Of a stretch of DNA of 39,875 nt, positions 25,116-32,996 are shown in pieces. The translations under genes were made by a program, and so were the position numbers. Origin of the DNA: Nitrospira sp. CG24E (GTDB taxonomy: Bacteria > Nitrospirota > Nitrospiria > Nitrospirales > Nitrospiraceae); assembly GCA_002869895.2 (NCBI GenBank), contig NEWP02000027.1:135622-175496 (forward strand). Reading direction: 5' to 3'. The notes below the pieces were generated by a model. That model was not told the DNA's origin. It ran no database searches and saw nothing but the letters and a program-made list of their open reading frames with translations. Position 1 is the stretch's first letter, and each line of letters opens with the position of its first letter.

Positions 25116-26009
25116 ATGCTCGAAACCAAATTCAAGCTTCTCTTCCTTTTCGCTATCCTGGCGTTCGCTGCGATTCCCATCATGGGCATCTTTCGCGGCA
25201 GCATGCTGACTCCGTTCGAAAAATCTTCAGATGACTCTCCGATAGTAAGTCCATCGGGGTCGTCCGATCCCCAGTCGCAGGCGGCTCCCGAAGAGCCAAT
25301 TGTGGAGGAAATGATCACGATTCCGGCAGGACCCTTTATTCGCGGGACTGATCAAGGGGGGTTCGATGAGCTCCCGCAACGCACGCTGATACTGAATGCC
25401 TTTGCCATCGATCGGTACGAAGTGACGAACTTTCAGTACCAGCAGTTTGTGAATGTGACCGGACATCGTAAATCTGGTCCTCCCGCCCGCTATGCCAAGA
25501 ACATGAGCAAAATGCAGGGTATCAATCAGCCGGTGGTCTACGTCTCCTGGGAGGATGCGGAGGCCTATTGCAATTGGAAGGGGAAGCGGCTACCGACTGA
25601 AGCAGAGTGGGAGAAGGCCATGCGAGGATCGGATGGCCGTCTGTGGCCCTGGGGTAATGTGGAGAACCCGAATGGGGCAAATTGGGCCAGGGTACAGGAT
25701 GGGTATGAGGTCTCCGCTTCTGTCGGCGCAGTTCAGACCGATAAGAGCCCCTATGGCGTTATGGATGGAGCAGGAAATGTCATGGAATGGGTGGCTGACT
25801 GGTACGCGGAACGCTACTTTGAAGAAGCGCCGGAGCAGAACAGTCCCGGCCCGGAGCATGGCGTATTCCGGGTGCTTCGTGGGGGAGGCTATGCGACCAC
25901 CGGGGCCGATATCCGCATCACCAGCCGGAGTAAAATGGTTCAAGATTTTCGCGATGAAACGATCGGATTTCGCTGCGCGGCCTCTAGCGAAAAATTAGAA
26001 AATCGCTGA
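25116..26009 (+). CDS. Membrane-anchored FGE-fold protein, second copy
   Basis: 297 aa, same build as the preceding gene: N-terminal anchor (about 6-26), Ser/Pro-rich linker, then FGE-type domain (ITIPAGPFIRGTDQG, DRYEVTNFQYQQF, AYCNWKGKRLPTEAEWEKA, MEWVADWYAERY, LRGGGYAT, IGFRCAA). It also lacks the catalytic Cys pair (GADIRITSRSKMVQDFRDE there). Starts 5 bases after the first copy's stop; clear tandem duplication with divergence. It ends the rightward operon before a convergent small gene. Confidence 0.88.
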   Translation: MLETKFKLLFLFAILAFAAIPIMGIFRGSMLTPFEKSSDDSPIVSPSGSSDPQSQAAPEEPIVEEMITIPAGPFIRGTDQGGFDELPQRTLILNAFAIDRYEVTNFQYQQFVNVTGHRKSGPPARYAKNMSKMQGINQPVVYVSWEDAEAYCNWKGKRLPTEAEWEKAMRGSDGRLWPWGNVENPNGANWARVQDGYEVSASVGAVQTDKSPYGVMDGAGNVMEWVADWYAERYFEEAPEQNSPGPEHGVFRVLRGGGYATTGADIRITSRSKMVQDFRDETIGFRCAASSEKLENR

Positions 26010-26029
26010 AGGGGTAAGCGGGGTAAAAT

Positions 26030-26134
26030 TTACAGGAAATCAAAGTAGTAGAGAATGAGAAACACGGCCAAAATGATATTGACAACCATGCCGACCAAAA
26101 CTATAATGTCGAACACTTTTGAATGTCTTTTCAT
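26030..26134 (-). CDS. 34-aa single-span membrane peptide
   Basis: The frame starts MKRHSKVFDIIVLV and ends LYYFDFL, one hydrophobic helix (about residues 8-29) with a basic cytoplasmic start. GGGGAAA lies 6 bases before the ATG on the minus strand, and a good promoter (26173-26201) lies just upstream. It is divergent from the bd-like oxidase operon and convergent with the FGE gene. Size and build resemble the tiny subunits (CydX, CcoS type) of oxidases, but no sequence match is claimed. Confidence 0.6.
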   Translation of the reverse strand: MKRHSKVFDIIVLVGMVVNIILAVFLILYYFDFL

Positions 26135-26172
26135 TGAATTTCCCCTGATTTTTCGTGCGTGACAAGGAATTT

Positions 26173-26201
26173 TGAATAACATACGGGTATCTGAGAGTCA
26201 A
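26173..26201 (-). promoter_or_regulatory. Sigma70-type promoter on the minus strand
   Basis: Read on the minus strand: TTGACT (26201-26196), 17-base spacer, TATTCA (26178-26173). The start point near 26166 gives a leader of about 32 bases to the 34-aa frame. Confidence 0.5.
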
Positions 26202-26261
26202 GAATTTCACCGGGCTGATTGATCAAATATTCGATAGGATCCGGAGGAGAAGGAGACAGAG

Positions 26262-26402
26262 ATGGGCGACGCATCAGCGACACCAGCGGGACCGCCGGAT
26301 AGCGAGATGAAAATTGCGATCGGCAAAATGATTTTCTATGTGACCTGCGCAGTCGGTCTGTGGTTCTTTTATTGGTTTGCCGGAATTCAGTGTCCCTGTT
26401 AA
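26262..26402 (+). CDS. 46-aa single-span membrane protein
   Basis: Starts MGDASATPAGPPDSEMK, then one hydrophobic helix (about 23-41, KMIFYVTCAVGLWFFYWF) and a terminal CPC. AAGGAG at 26250-26255 gives a clear start. The C-terminal Cys-x-Cys just outside the helix is notable for a possible metal site. First of two tiny genes before the second bd-like oxidase. Confidence 0.75.
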   Translation: MGDASATPAGPPDSEMKIAIGKMIFYVTCAVGLWFFYWFAGIQCPC

Positions 26403-26461
26403 GCAGGTTGACGTAGCAGTGGGATTTCTTGAACGTTACTAAGGGTCGGGGAGAGGATGCT

Positions 26462-26584
26462 ATGGGGAGCACAATCGTTTACGGGGCAATATCGTTGGTC
26501 ATCTGTGTTGCATATTTTCTGGCAGTCGACCACTTCTTGATGGATTCTCAGGGGCTCGACTTCTGGTATTTATTCCGGAAGTAG
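26462..26584 (+). CDS. 40-aa single-span membrane protein
   Basis: Starts MGSTIVYGAISLVICVAY, helix to about residue 20, then DHFLMDSQGLDFWYLFRK. GAGAGGA precedes the ATG. It lies between the 46-aa gene and the bd-like oxidase in the same direction, so it is likely a small oxidase subunit or assembly peptide. Confidence 0.7.
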   Translation: MGSTIVYGAISLVICVAYFLAVDHFLMDSQGLDFWYLFRK

Positions 26585-26671
26585 ATCGAGGGAGAGTCGT
26601 CGTCTGCTTCAATTGAGCTTGTGGAGAAAAATGGCATGAGTTTTTTTCAGAATGCATCAAGGAGGTATCTC

Positions 26672-28585
26672 ATGGGACGTGTAGCCGGGAAGAAGTTACT
26701 CTCAATCATGGCGCTTGTCGCGATGGTTGGCCTTCTCCTGCTCCCCATCGCCGTATCGCTTCCCTCACTGGCTATTGGCGCAGATGCTCCTGATGCGGTG
26801 AAACAGGAAGGGGAGCAGAAGTACGAGAAGGGGCGCGATGTCTATTACAAGACCGAGGGACTGGCAATCGGCGCTCCTGCGCCGAAGACCGTCGACGGGC
26901 CTAAGGACTATCCGCGCTACAACTTTGAGAGCCGTGTCCTGCTCTGGTTTGCGAACCAGCAGCACCTCTATTATGGAAGCTTCGTGCTTGCGGTTCCAAT
27001 CTTTTGCATGGTCATCGAGTTCATGGGCGTCGTCACGAAGGATAAGGCAATGGCGAAGCGGTATGACCAGCTCGCCTATGACTTTATCAAGATCAGCCTG
27101 ACGGCCTATTCACTGACTGCGATTTTAGGCGGTATTCTGATCTTCACCTTCCTCACACTCTATCCCGCATTCTTCGGCTATTTATCCAGTATTTTCCGTC
27201 CGGTCATGCATATCTATGCGCTGATGTTCGTGGCGGAGAGCGGCACCCTCTACATCTACTATTATGGTTGGGACAAGATGAGGGATGGGTTCCTGAAGTG
27301 GATTCATCTGAGCATGTCCGTGATCTTAAACGTAATCGGCACGTTGCTCATGTTCCTGGCGAATTCCTGGATTGGCTTCATGATGTCACCCGCCGGCGTA
27401 GACGAGCAGGGCCGGTTCTTGGGGAACATTTGGCACGTCATCCATACAGCCCTCTGGAATCCACTCAACGTGCACCGGATTTTGGGCAATATGGCGTTCG
27501 GCGGCGGTGTCGTGGCGGCTTACGCGGCGTACAAATTCTTGGCTTCCAAGACCGATGAAGATCGTGCGCACTATGACTGGATGGGTTATATCGCCATGGC
27601 GCTTGGCGTGGCATTCCTCATTCCTCTGCCCTTTGCAGGGTACTGGCTGATGCGGGAAGTCTATGCCTACCGTCAGCAGATGGGGATCACGCTCATGGGC
27701 GGCCTGTTGGCCTGGCTCTTTATCATTCAAGCCACCATGATCGGTATTTTGTTCTTGAGCACGAATTACTATCTCTGGCAAGCCCTTGGCCGTATGCGCG
27801 GCGCTGAGAAATATCAGCGCTACATCAAGTATCTTGTATTCATCCTCTGTTGCGGCTACCTGGTCTTCATTACCCCCCACACCATCGTGATGACCCCGGC
27901 CGAATTGAAGGCCATGGGCGGTCAACAGCATCCGGTGCTGGGAAACTATGGAGTCATGTCGGCCAAAAATGGGGGTATCAACGTCATCATTACCACCACT
28001 ATTTTGAGTTTCGTCTGGTACATGCGAGGCAATAAAGTCTCCACTGTATCCTGGTCAAAGTTCGGTAATATTTTCATGGGGGTCTTCTTTGCCTGCGCCT
28101 ATGTGAACATTATCTGGCTGGCCATTTACGGGTACTATATTCCGGCAAACGTGCGAGTCGGTCTTTCTGTGCCGCAAGTTGCGACAACCCTGTCCTGTCT
28201 CTTCTTTATGTTCCCGCTTAACAGCGCCATGATGAAGGGCGCCAAACAGATGGGGGCCATCGAATGGGGCAAGATCTCCGTTCGTTCGCAATATGCCTTG
28301 ATCATGCTTGCAACCGCCTTTACCTGGATGATGGGGCTAATGGGATACATACGTTCTTCGGTTCGGTTGTTCTGGCATGTGAATGAAATCATGCGCGACA
28401 ACTCGCCCTGGGCCTATACACATACGGTGGGTTTTGCAGCGAACATGATTTCCTTCAATGTATTGTTCTTCTGGGTGAGTATTTTATTCGTCTTCTGGCT
28501 GGGAAGCCTTGGGATGAAGAAGGCTCCTGTTCCAGCGAAGGCAGGGGTTCCGGGCGGTGCACCGCAACCGGCTGCGGGCCACTAA
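26672..28585 (+). CDS. Cytochrome bd-like oxidase core subunit, second paralogue
   Basis: 637 aa, about 14 spans after an N-terminal signal-like segment (LLSIMALVAMVGLLLLPIAVS). AAGGAGG six bases before ATG 26672 decides the start over the upstream GTG and ATG. Conserved with the paralogue at 21210: H98 (NQQHLYYGSF), H255, H258, H268 (WHVIHTALWNPLNVHR), H403 (TPHT), H420 (QQHPVLGNYGVMSAKNG), H569 (FWHVNE). Histidines in the membrane core beyond those of canonical CydA could bind extra haem or copper. In Nitrospira defluvii a bd-like protein of this sort was put forward as the terminal oxidase (from memory). Here it heads a run of three cytochrome c genes, which supports electron input from cytochromes. 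Confidence 0.87.
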   Translation: MGRVAGKKLLSIMALVAMVGLLLLPIAVSLPSLAIGADAPDAVKQEGEQKYEKGRDVYYKTEGLAIGAPAPKTVDGPKDYPRYNFESRVLLWFANQQHLYYGSFVLAVPIFCMVIEFMGVVTKDKAMAKRYDQLAYDFIKISLTAYSLTAILGGILIFTFLTLYPAFFGYLSSIFRPVMHIYALMFVAESGTLYIYYYGWDKMRDGFLKWIHLSMSVILNVIGTLLMFLANSWIGFMMSPAGVDEQGRFLGNIWHVIHTALWNPLNVHRILGNMAFGGGVVAAYAAYKFLASKTDEDRAHYDWMGYIAMALGVAFLIPLPFAGYWLMREVYAYRQQMGITLMGGLLAWLFIIQATMIGILFLSTNYYLWQALGRMRGAEKYQRYIKYLVFILCCGYLVFITPHTIVMTPAELKAMGGQQHPVLGNYGVMSAKNGGINVIITTTILSFVWYMRGNKVSTVSWSKFGNIFMGVFFACAYVNIIWLAIYGYYIPANVRVGLSVPQVATTLSCLFFMFPLNSAMMKGAKQMGAIEWGKISVRSQYALIMLATAFTWMMGLMGYIRSSVRLFWHVNEIMRDNSPWAYTHTVGFAANMISFNVLFFWVSILFVFWLGSLGMKKAPVPAKAGVPGGAPQPAAGH

Positions 28586-28665
28586 TCGTCTTTAGGATTT
28601 TGGCTGGGGGAGTGGAGGCATGAAGGGCGTGCCCACTACTACCCAGACCTCAGGAGGTTACAATC

Positions 28666-29979
28666 GTGAGTGAGCTGATAAAGGAAGCTCTAACAATAGG
28701 CTGGCCGTTATTTGCACTGCTTGCCGGTCTGTTCATCTACTCCATCGTGGCAGGGAAGGATGCTGCCGCAAAAAAGAGCGCGATGTTCAAGCTCTTTATC
28801 GGCACCCTTGGCGCATGTTTGTTGTTACTGGCCATTGCGCATTACAAGGGCAGCTTCTATGAAGCGAACCGGATGCTTCCGGTTTCCTTGGTCCTCATCA
28901 CATCGGCCTGTTTTATGCTGGGGATCTATTTCCCCAATCATGCAGCACTGCTGAAGATCGGTGGCTTCATGTTCCTGGTCGCTGCCGGCCTTTCAGGCTA
29001 TGGAAATTGGCTGCCGCAGGTCGAAGGTGGGTTTCCGCCCAAGGAAGAGAAGCTGCAATATGAGGCAATGACCGCCCAGCAGCTTGCCGATGAAGGGGAG
29101 AAGATTATTTTTGGCGGAATTGGAAAGAACAAAGAGCAGGGTGCGGTCGGTAAAGGACAATGTCCGCTTTGTCATGCATTCCACGCAGGGATGCTTGGAG
29201 AACGTGCGCCAAACCTACAGGGGCTTCCAACTCGAGCGGGTAAGGAACGGTTAGAAGATCCAAAGTACAGTAAGGGAAATCCGAAGGGTCGTGAATTTGA
29301 CGATAAAGAAGCATTCCCAGGCGCTGGGACTGCGGAAAATGGGCAGGAGTATATCGCTGAATCCCACGCCTGTCCGAGCTGTTACGTCGTTGTCGGTTAC
29401 GGCGTCAAGGGAACGAACGATAAAACCAGCCCGATGCCCGCGATTCACAAGCCACCGATTTCGTTGAGCCTTCCAGAGTTGGCTGCCGTCGATACCTGGC
29501 TATATTTGCGTGAAGGGGTTGATGCTCCCTCATACGATGAAATCATCAAGTCCTATGAGAAGTTTATTCCTGAGGCAGATAGGCCTAAACCGCAAGATGA
29601 CAAGCCGGCAGGCCCAGCAAGCGCTCTTCTGGCCGATGGTACTGAACCGATCGATGTGATTTTTGCCAAATCAACGTGTATCTTGTGCCATACCATTCCC
29701 GGCATCCCTGGCGCAGTCGGTAAGCAAGGTCCCGTGCTTGAAGAGGGGACCAATGCGCCAAACCGGATCAAGGATCCGGCGTACAAGGGAACTGCGCATA
29801 ACACACAAGAGTACATTATGGAGTCCATCGTATCGCCCAGCGTCTATGTCGTGAAGCCTTTTCCGGACAACTTGATGCCAAAGGAATTCGGGACGAAGCT
29901 GAGCGCAGGGGCGTTAAAAAAGATTGTCGACTATCTGTCACAAGTTAAAGCCGGTTCACCGCCGCCGAAGATTTCATAA
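28666..29979 (+). CDS. Membrane-anchored di-haem cytochrome c
   Basis: 437 aa. Four N-terminal spans (about 8-26, 40-60, 70-90, 95-115) precede a periplasmic part with two haem sites, C166-P-L-C-H170 and C338-I-L-C-H342, each followed by a Pro-rich, duplicated block (KEQGAVGKGQCPLCH versus FAKSTCILCHTIPGIPG; then EYIAES and EYIMES, SPSVYVV). The two halves are thus a domain duplication; a Cys pair C-P-S-C without His (ACPSCYVVVG) marks the first. GTG start at 28666 with AGGAGG 8 bases before it. Probably carries electrons to or from the bd-like subunit. Confidence 0.87.
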   Translation: MSELIKEALTIGWPLFALLAGLFIYSIVAGKDAAAKKSAMFKLFIGTLGACLLLLAIAHYKGSFYEANRMLPVSLVLITSACFMLGIYFPNHAALLKIGGFMFLVAAGLSGYGNWLPQVEGGFPPKEEKLQYEAMTAQQLADEGEKIIFGGIGKNKEQGAVGKGQCPLCHAFHAGMLGERAPNLQGLPTRAGKERLEDPKYSKGNPKGREFDDKEAFPGAGTAENGQEYIAESHACPSCYVVVGYGVKGTNDKTSPMPAIHKPPISLSLPELAAVDTWLYLREGVDAPSYDEIIKSYEKFIPEADRPKPQDDKPAGPASALLADGTEPIDVIFAKSTCILCHTIPGIPGAVGKQGPVLEEGTNAPNRIKDPAYKGTAHNTQEYIMESIVSPSVYVVKPFPDNLMPKEFGTKLSAGALKKIVDYLSQVKAGSPPPKIS

Positions 29980-30036
29980 TCGGCACGCGGGATCCGGTTA
30001 TCGAGTAGGGGTGCACATCAATATGGGAGCTCATCG

Positions 30037-31074
30037 ATGAAAGCTATAATGTCGCTCGGGGCACTTATAGGGGTAGCGGGATTACTCCTGCTTTCCGGAA
30101 TGATTGTCGGTATCGTTCCGTCAGATACTGTGCGCCTGATCGAAGGCTACATGCCGGTTCAAGTGATCGCGGAACTGATCCTCTTCGTGGCAGGCTTTAC
30201 CGGTATCAGCTACATGATGTCCGCCATGGGAATGACCTTCCCACGGTTTTGGCAAGGGATCAGTTGTTGGGCCTTCGTTCTCCTCTATTTGAAGTTTCGT
30301 GTCTATCCCCCGATTCCCTTCAGCGTTCGCGCGATGTACGGGACAGTCTCCCTGGTAGCTGTGTTCATGTGGGTTTCCGCCAACGAGGAAGATTGGCAGA
30401 AATTCAAACAGCCGATCATGAACGTCCTGGACGCCAAGACCGGGGGCAACCGGTTGTTGCGCTATGCGTACCTCATTATCCTGCCGATCTTGATCGGCGG
30501 TTTTTCATACAATGCCATGGTCCCAAAATCGGAAGAGCCTATCGAGTTGAGAACGGTGCATCCGGCCCCGCCAGCCAGCACGAAGGTGCATGGAAAGACC
30601 TATACGCTTCAAACATCCCAGAACCCTTACCGAGTCAATCCTGAAGGAAAGTACGATCAGGAATACAGTAACGCCAATATTGTCGAACAGGGTATGGGGC
30701 GCTTGATGAAGCCGAACGCAAACCCATGGGATAAGGACGCTCAAGGGTATCTCAAGTATGTGCGTGAGGGCGGCGAAATTTTCTATCAAAACTGCCACTT
30801 CTGTCATGGAGACAATTTGAATGGCCGCGGCCTCCATGCCTTCGCATTCAATCCTATCCCGGCAAATTTTACTGACCCAGGCACAATCGCCCAGTTACAA
30901 GAGACATTCATTTTCTGGCGTGTTTCCAAAGGAGGAATCGGCTTACCGAACGAAGGATTCCCCTGGGCCTCTGTCATGCCGCCATGGGAACAGCATTTGA
31001 CCGTGGATGAAATTTGGAAAGTCGTCATGTTTGAATATTGGCACACGGGGTATTACCCACGCACTTGGGACTGA
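30037..31074 (+). CDS. Membrane-bound mono-haem cytochrome c
   Basis: 345 aa. Five hydrophobic segments in the first 180 residues (for example LGALIGVAGLLLLSGMIVGIV, VIAELILFVAGFTGISYMM, LIILPILIGGFSYNAM) precede a periplasmic cytochrome c domain with C253-H-F-C-H257 and a likely Met ligand in SVMPPWEQHL. ATG 30037 preceded by GGAGCT. It lies 57 bases after the di-haem gene, in the same operon. Confidence 0.85.
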   Translation: MKAIMSLGALIGVAGLLLLSGMIVGIVPSDTVRLIEGYMPVQVIAELILFVAGFTGISYMMSAMGMTFPRFWQGISCWAFVLLYLKFRVYPPIPFSVRAMYGTVSLVAVFMWVSANEEDWQKFKQPIMNVLDAKTGGNRLLRYAYLIILPILIGGFSYNAMVPKSEEPIELRTVHPAPPASTKVHGKTYTLQTSQNPYRVNPEGKYDQEYSNANIVEQGMGRLMKPNANPWDKDAQGYLKYVREGGEIFYQNCHFCHGDNLNGRGLHAFAFNPIPANFTDPGTIAQLQETFIFWRVSKGGIGLPNEGFPWASVMPPWEQHLTVDEIWKVVMFEYWHTGYYPRTWD

Positions 31075-31132
31075 TCGTTCGCAAGAACTACGCAGCCAAC
31101 CTGAATTGACGAGATGAGGGAAGAGGGAAGCC

Positions 31133-32914
31133 ATGAAGAATTCGTTTAGTCTGAAGGCGGGGGTATTATCCCTAACCGCCTTTGGAGTCATCTTGCTCTC
31201 CGGAAACGCCGGAGGTTTGGCCTTTGCCGCAGATTCACTTCCTGCCGGCTTTAAGGCTGGAGCGCTTGCACCGGAACCGTCTGCAGACATGATCGAAGCA
31301 GGAAAACGGGTCTACTTCACCAAGTGTGTCTGGTGTCACGGTGTAGATGGCGCCGGCGATGGCCCAGGCGCCGATCGTCTCTGGCCCCGTCCCCGCAATT
31401 TCAATCAGGGGACGTTCAAGATTCGTCATACGGCCAGCGGAGAGTTGCCCCTGTTCGACGCCAAGAAACCGGTTGAGGGCCAGAACGATCTGTTTGCGAC
31501 TGTGACCCACGGGTTGCCAGGCTCTGCCATGCCGCCATGGGAAGGTATTCTGACAGAGGAGCAGCGGCTTCAAGTCTTGTCGTTTGTGACGACGCAGCTT
31601 GTCAAAGATCGAAAATTTACCGACACGAAGTCAGAGAGCCAGACGGTGTTGCAGTTGGCCGAGTTGGCGCCGATTGCCGCGTCTGAAGAGAGTTTGAAAA
31701 AAGGGGCCGAGCTGATTGTCGAGAAGAAGTGTATTGAATGTCATGGGGTCGAAGGCCGTGGTGACGGCAATGCGTTCAATCTGAAGGATGACTGGGGTTT
31801 TTCAATACAACCGGCCAATTGGCACAAGTGTTGGAACTTTAGAGGCAGTCGGCAGGATCCCTATAATGTGAAGAATATCTTCCGGACATTTTCCACCGGG
31901 GTCAATGGTACTCCGATGCCATCATTCGCCGACAACACGACAGTCGAAGAGCGATGGCACATTGCAAACTTTGTGAACTCCCTCTGTGAACGGGATGGAG
32001 AGGGGAAGCCTCTCCCAATCGATCCGCAGGCTGACAAACCTAAAATCAACTTTGTGGTGCCCTCAGGGAAGGTTGAAGGAGAGATTTCAGCTGATCCGGA
32101 GAATGAATTGTGGACAAAGAGGGCCAGGCGGTATATTGCAATGGGTGGTCAGATCACTCACAAGCCCAGAAACTTCGTGAACCGGATCGACGATCTCTGG
32201 GTAAAGTCGCTTTACAATGAAACGCATGTTGTGTTCATGTTCCAGTGGGATGATCGTACGAAGAGTGTAGCCGAAGGAAAGTTGCCTTGGGCTCCGACCT
32301 CAGTCAACGTCGAAGTCAAGGAACAGGATCCAAAGACCGGCGAAGAGGGTTCTATTGCCGCGCATCAGAATAATTACACGGTGTATAACGATGCAGTGGC
32401 CATGGAGACTGCTATAAAGTGGAAAGAGCTTCCCGCGCCGATTAAGCCGCGCTATCTCTTCGGCAGCAATGAACAGTTCCCGATGGACATTGTGAAGTGG
32501 GAGGCTGATGGTTCGTTGCGCGCCTTCAAAGGAACCGGATGGGATAAAGACTTTGAACAACGCTTCGACTACGAAGAGAACATCAAGTTACTCTTCTCGG
32601 AATGGAAAAATGGCCGATGGACAGTGATCATTCAGCGTCCGTTGGGCGATAAGAAGGAACAGGATTACGACTCGGATACGTTCTTTGAAATGGGACAATA
32701 CATTCCCACCGTGTTCTTTGCCTGGGATGGGCACAATGGAGATGCAGGGAGAAAGATGGCCGTCTCGGCTTTCTACTACACCTTCTTGGAGCCGCCGACC
32801 CCGCAAGAGGCCTATATTTATCCGGTAGCCATTGCGGCCGGTGTCGTCCTTCTGGAAGGTTGGATTCTGACCAGACGATCGAACAAGCGGAAGGCAAAGG
32901 CCCTTTCTCGCTAG
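31133..32914 (+). CDS. Multi-domain cytochrome c with NXR gamma-like haem b domain
   Basis: 593 aa. Signal peptide (residues 1-33), cytochrome c domain 1 with C65-V-W-C-H69 and Met in SAMPPWEG, cytochrome c domain 2 with C200-I-E-C-H204 and Met in TPMPSF, then a domain of about residues 310-555 resembling the ethylbenzene dehydrogenase/DMSO-reductase-type gamma subunit (EB_dh; WVKSLYNETHVVFMFQWDD, FGSNEQFPMDI, WTVIIQRPL). That family holds a haem b; in Nitrospira it is known as the NXR gamma subunit. A C-terminal anchor (YIYPVAIAAGVVLLEGWIL) ends the protein. Last gene of the cytochrome block; a strong terminator follows. Confidence 0.87.
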   Translation: MKNSFSLKAGVLSLTAFGVILLSGNAGGLAFAADSLPAGFKAGALAPEPSADMIEAGKRVYFTKCVWCHGVDGAGDGPGADRLWPRPRNFNQGTFKIRHTASGELPLFDAKKPVEGQNDLFATVTHGLPGSAMPPWEGILTEEQRLQVLSFVTTQLVKDRKFTDTKSESQTVLQLAELAPIAASEESLKKGAELIVEKKCIECHGVEGRGDGNAFNLKDDWGFSIQPANWHKCWNFRGSRQDPYNVKNIFRTFSTGVNGTPMPSFADNTTVEERWHIANFVNSLCERDGEGKPLPIDPQADKPKINFVVPSGKVEGEISADPENELWTKRARRYIAMGGQITHKPRNFVNRIDDLWVKSLYNETHVVFMFQWDDRTKSVAEGKLPWAPTSVNVEVKEQDPKTGEEGSIAAHQNNYTVYNDAVAMETAIKWKELPAPIKPRYLFGSNEQFPMDIVKWEADGSLRAFKGTGWDKDFEQRFDYEENIKLLFSEWKNGRWTVIIQRPLGDKKEQDYDSDTFFEMGQYIPTVFFAWDGHNGDAGRKMAVSAFYYTFLEPPTPQEAYIYPVAIAAGVVLLEGWILTRRSNKRKAKALSR

Positions 32915-32940
32915 CCTCAATAGAGAGATCTGAAGTATGA

Positions 32941-32975
32941 AGAGGGGGTGGGGTAACCCACCCCCTCTTTCTTTT
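32941..32975 (+). terminator. Strong rho-independent terminator ending the oxidase/cytochrome operon
   Basis: A perfect 12-bp stem (32941-32952 with 32957-32968) with a GTAA tetraloop and a TTTCTTTT tail starts 27 bases after the last cytochrome stop. Confidence 0.95.
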
Positions 32976-32996
32976 AGTCGCCATTGTGAGGGTCTT

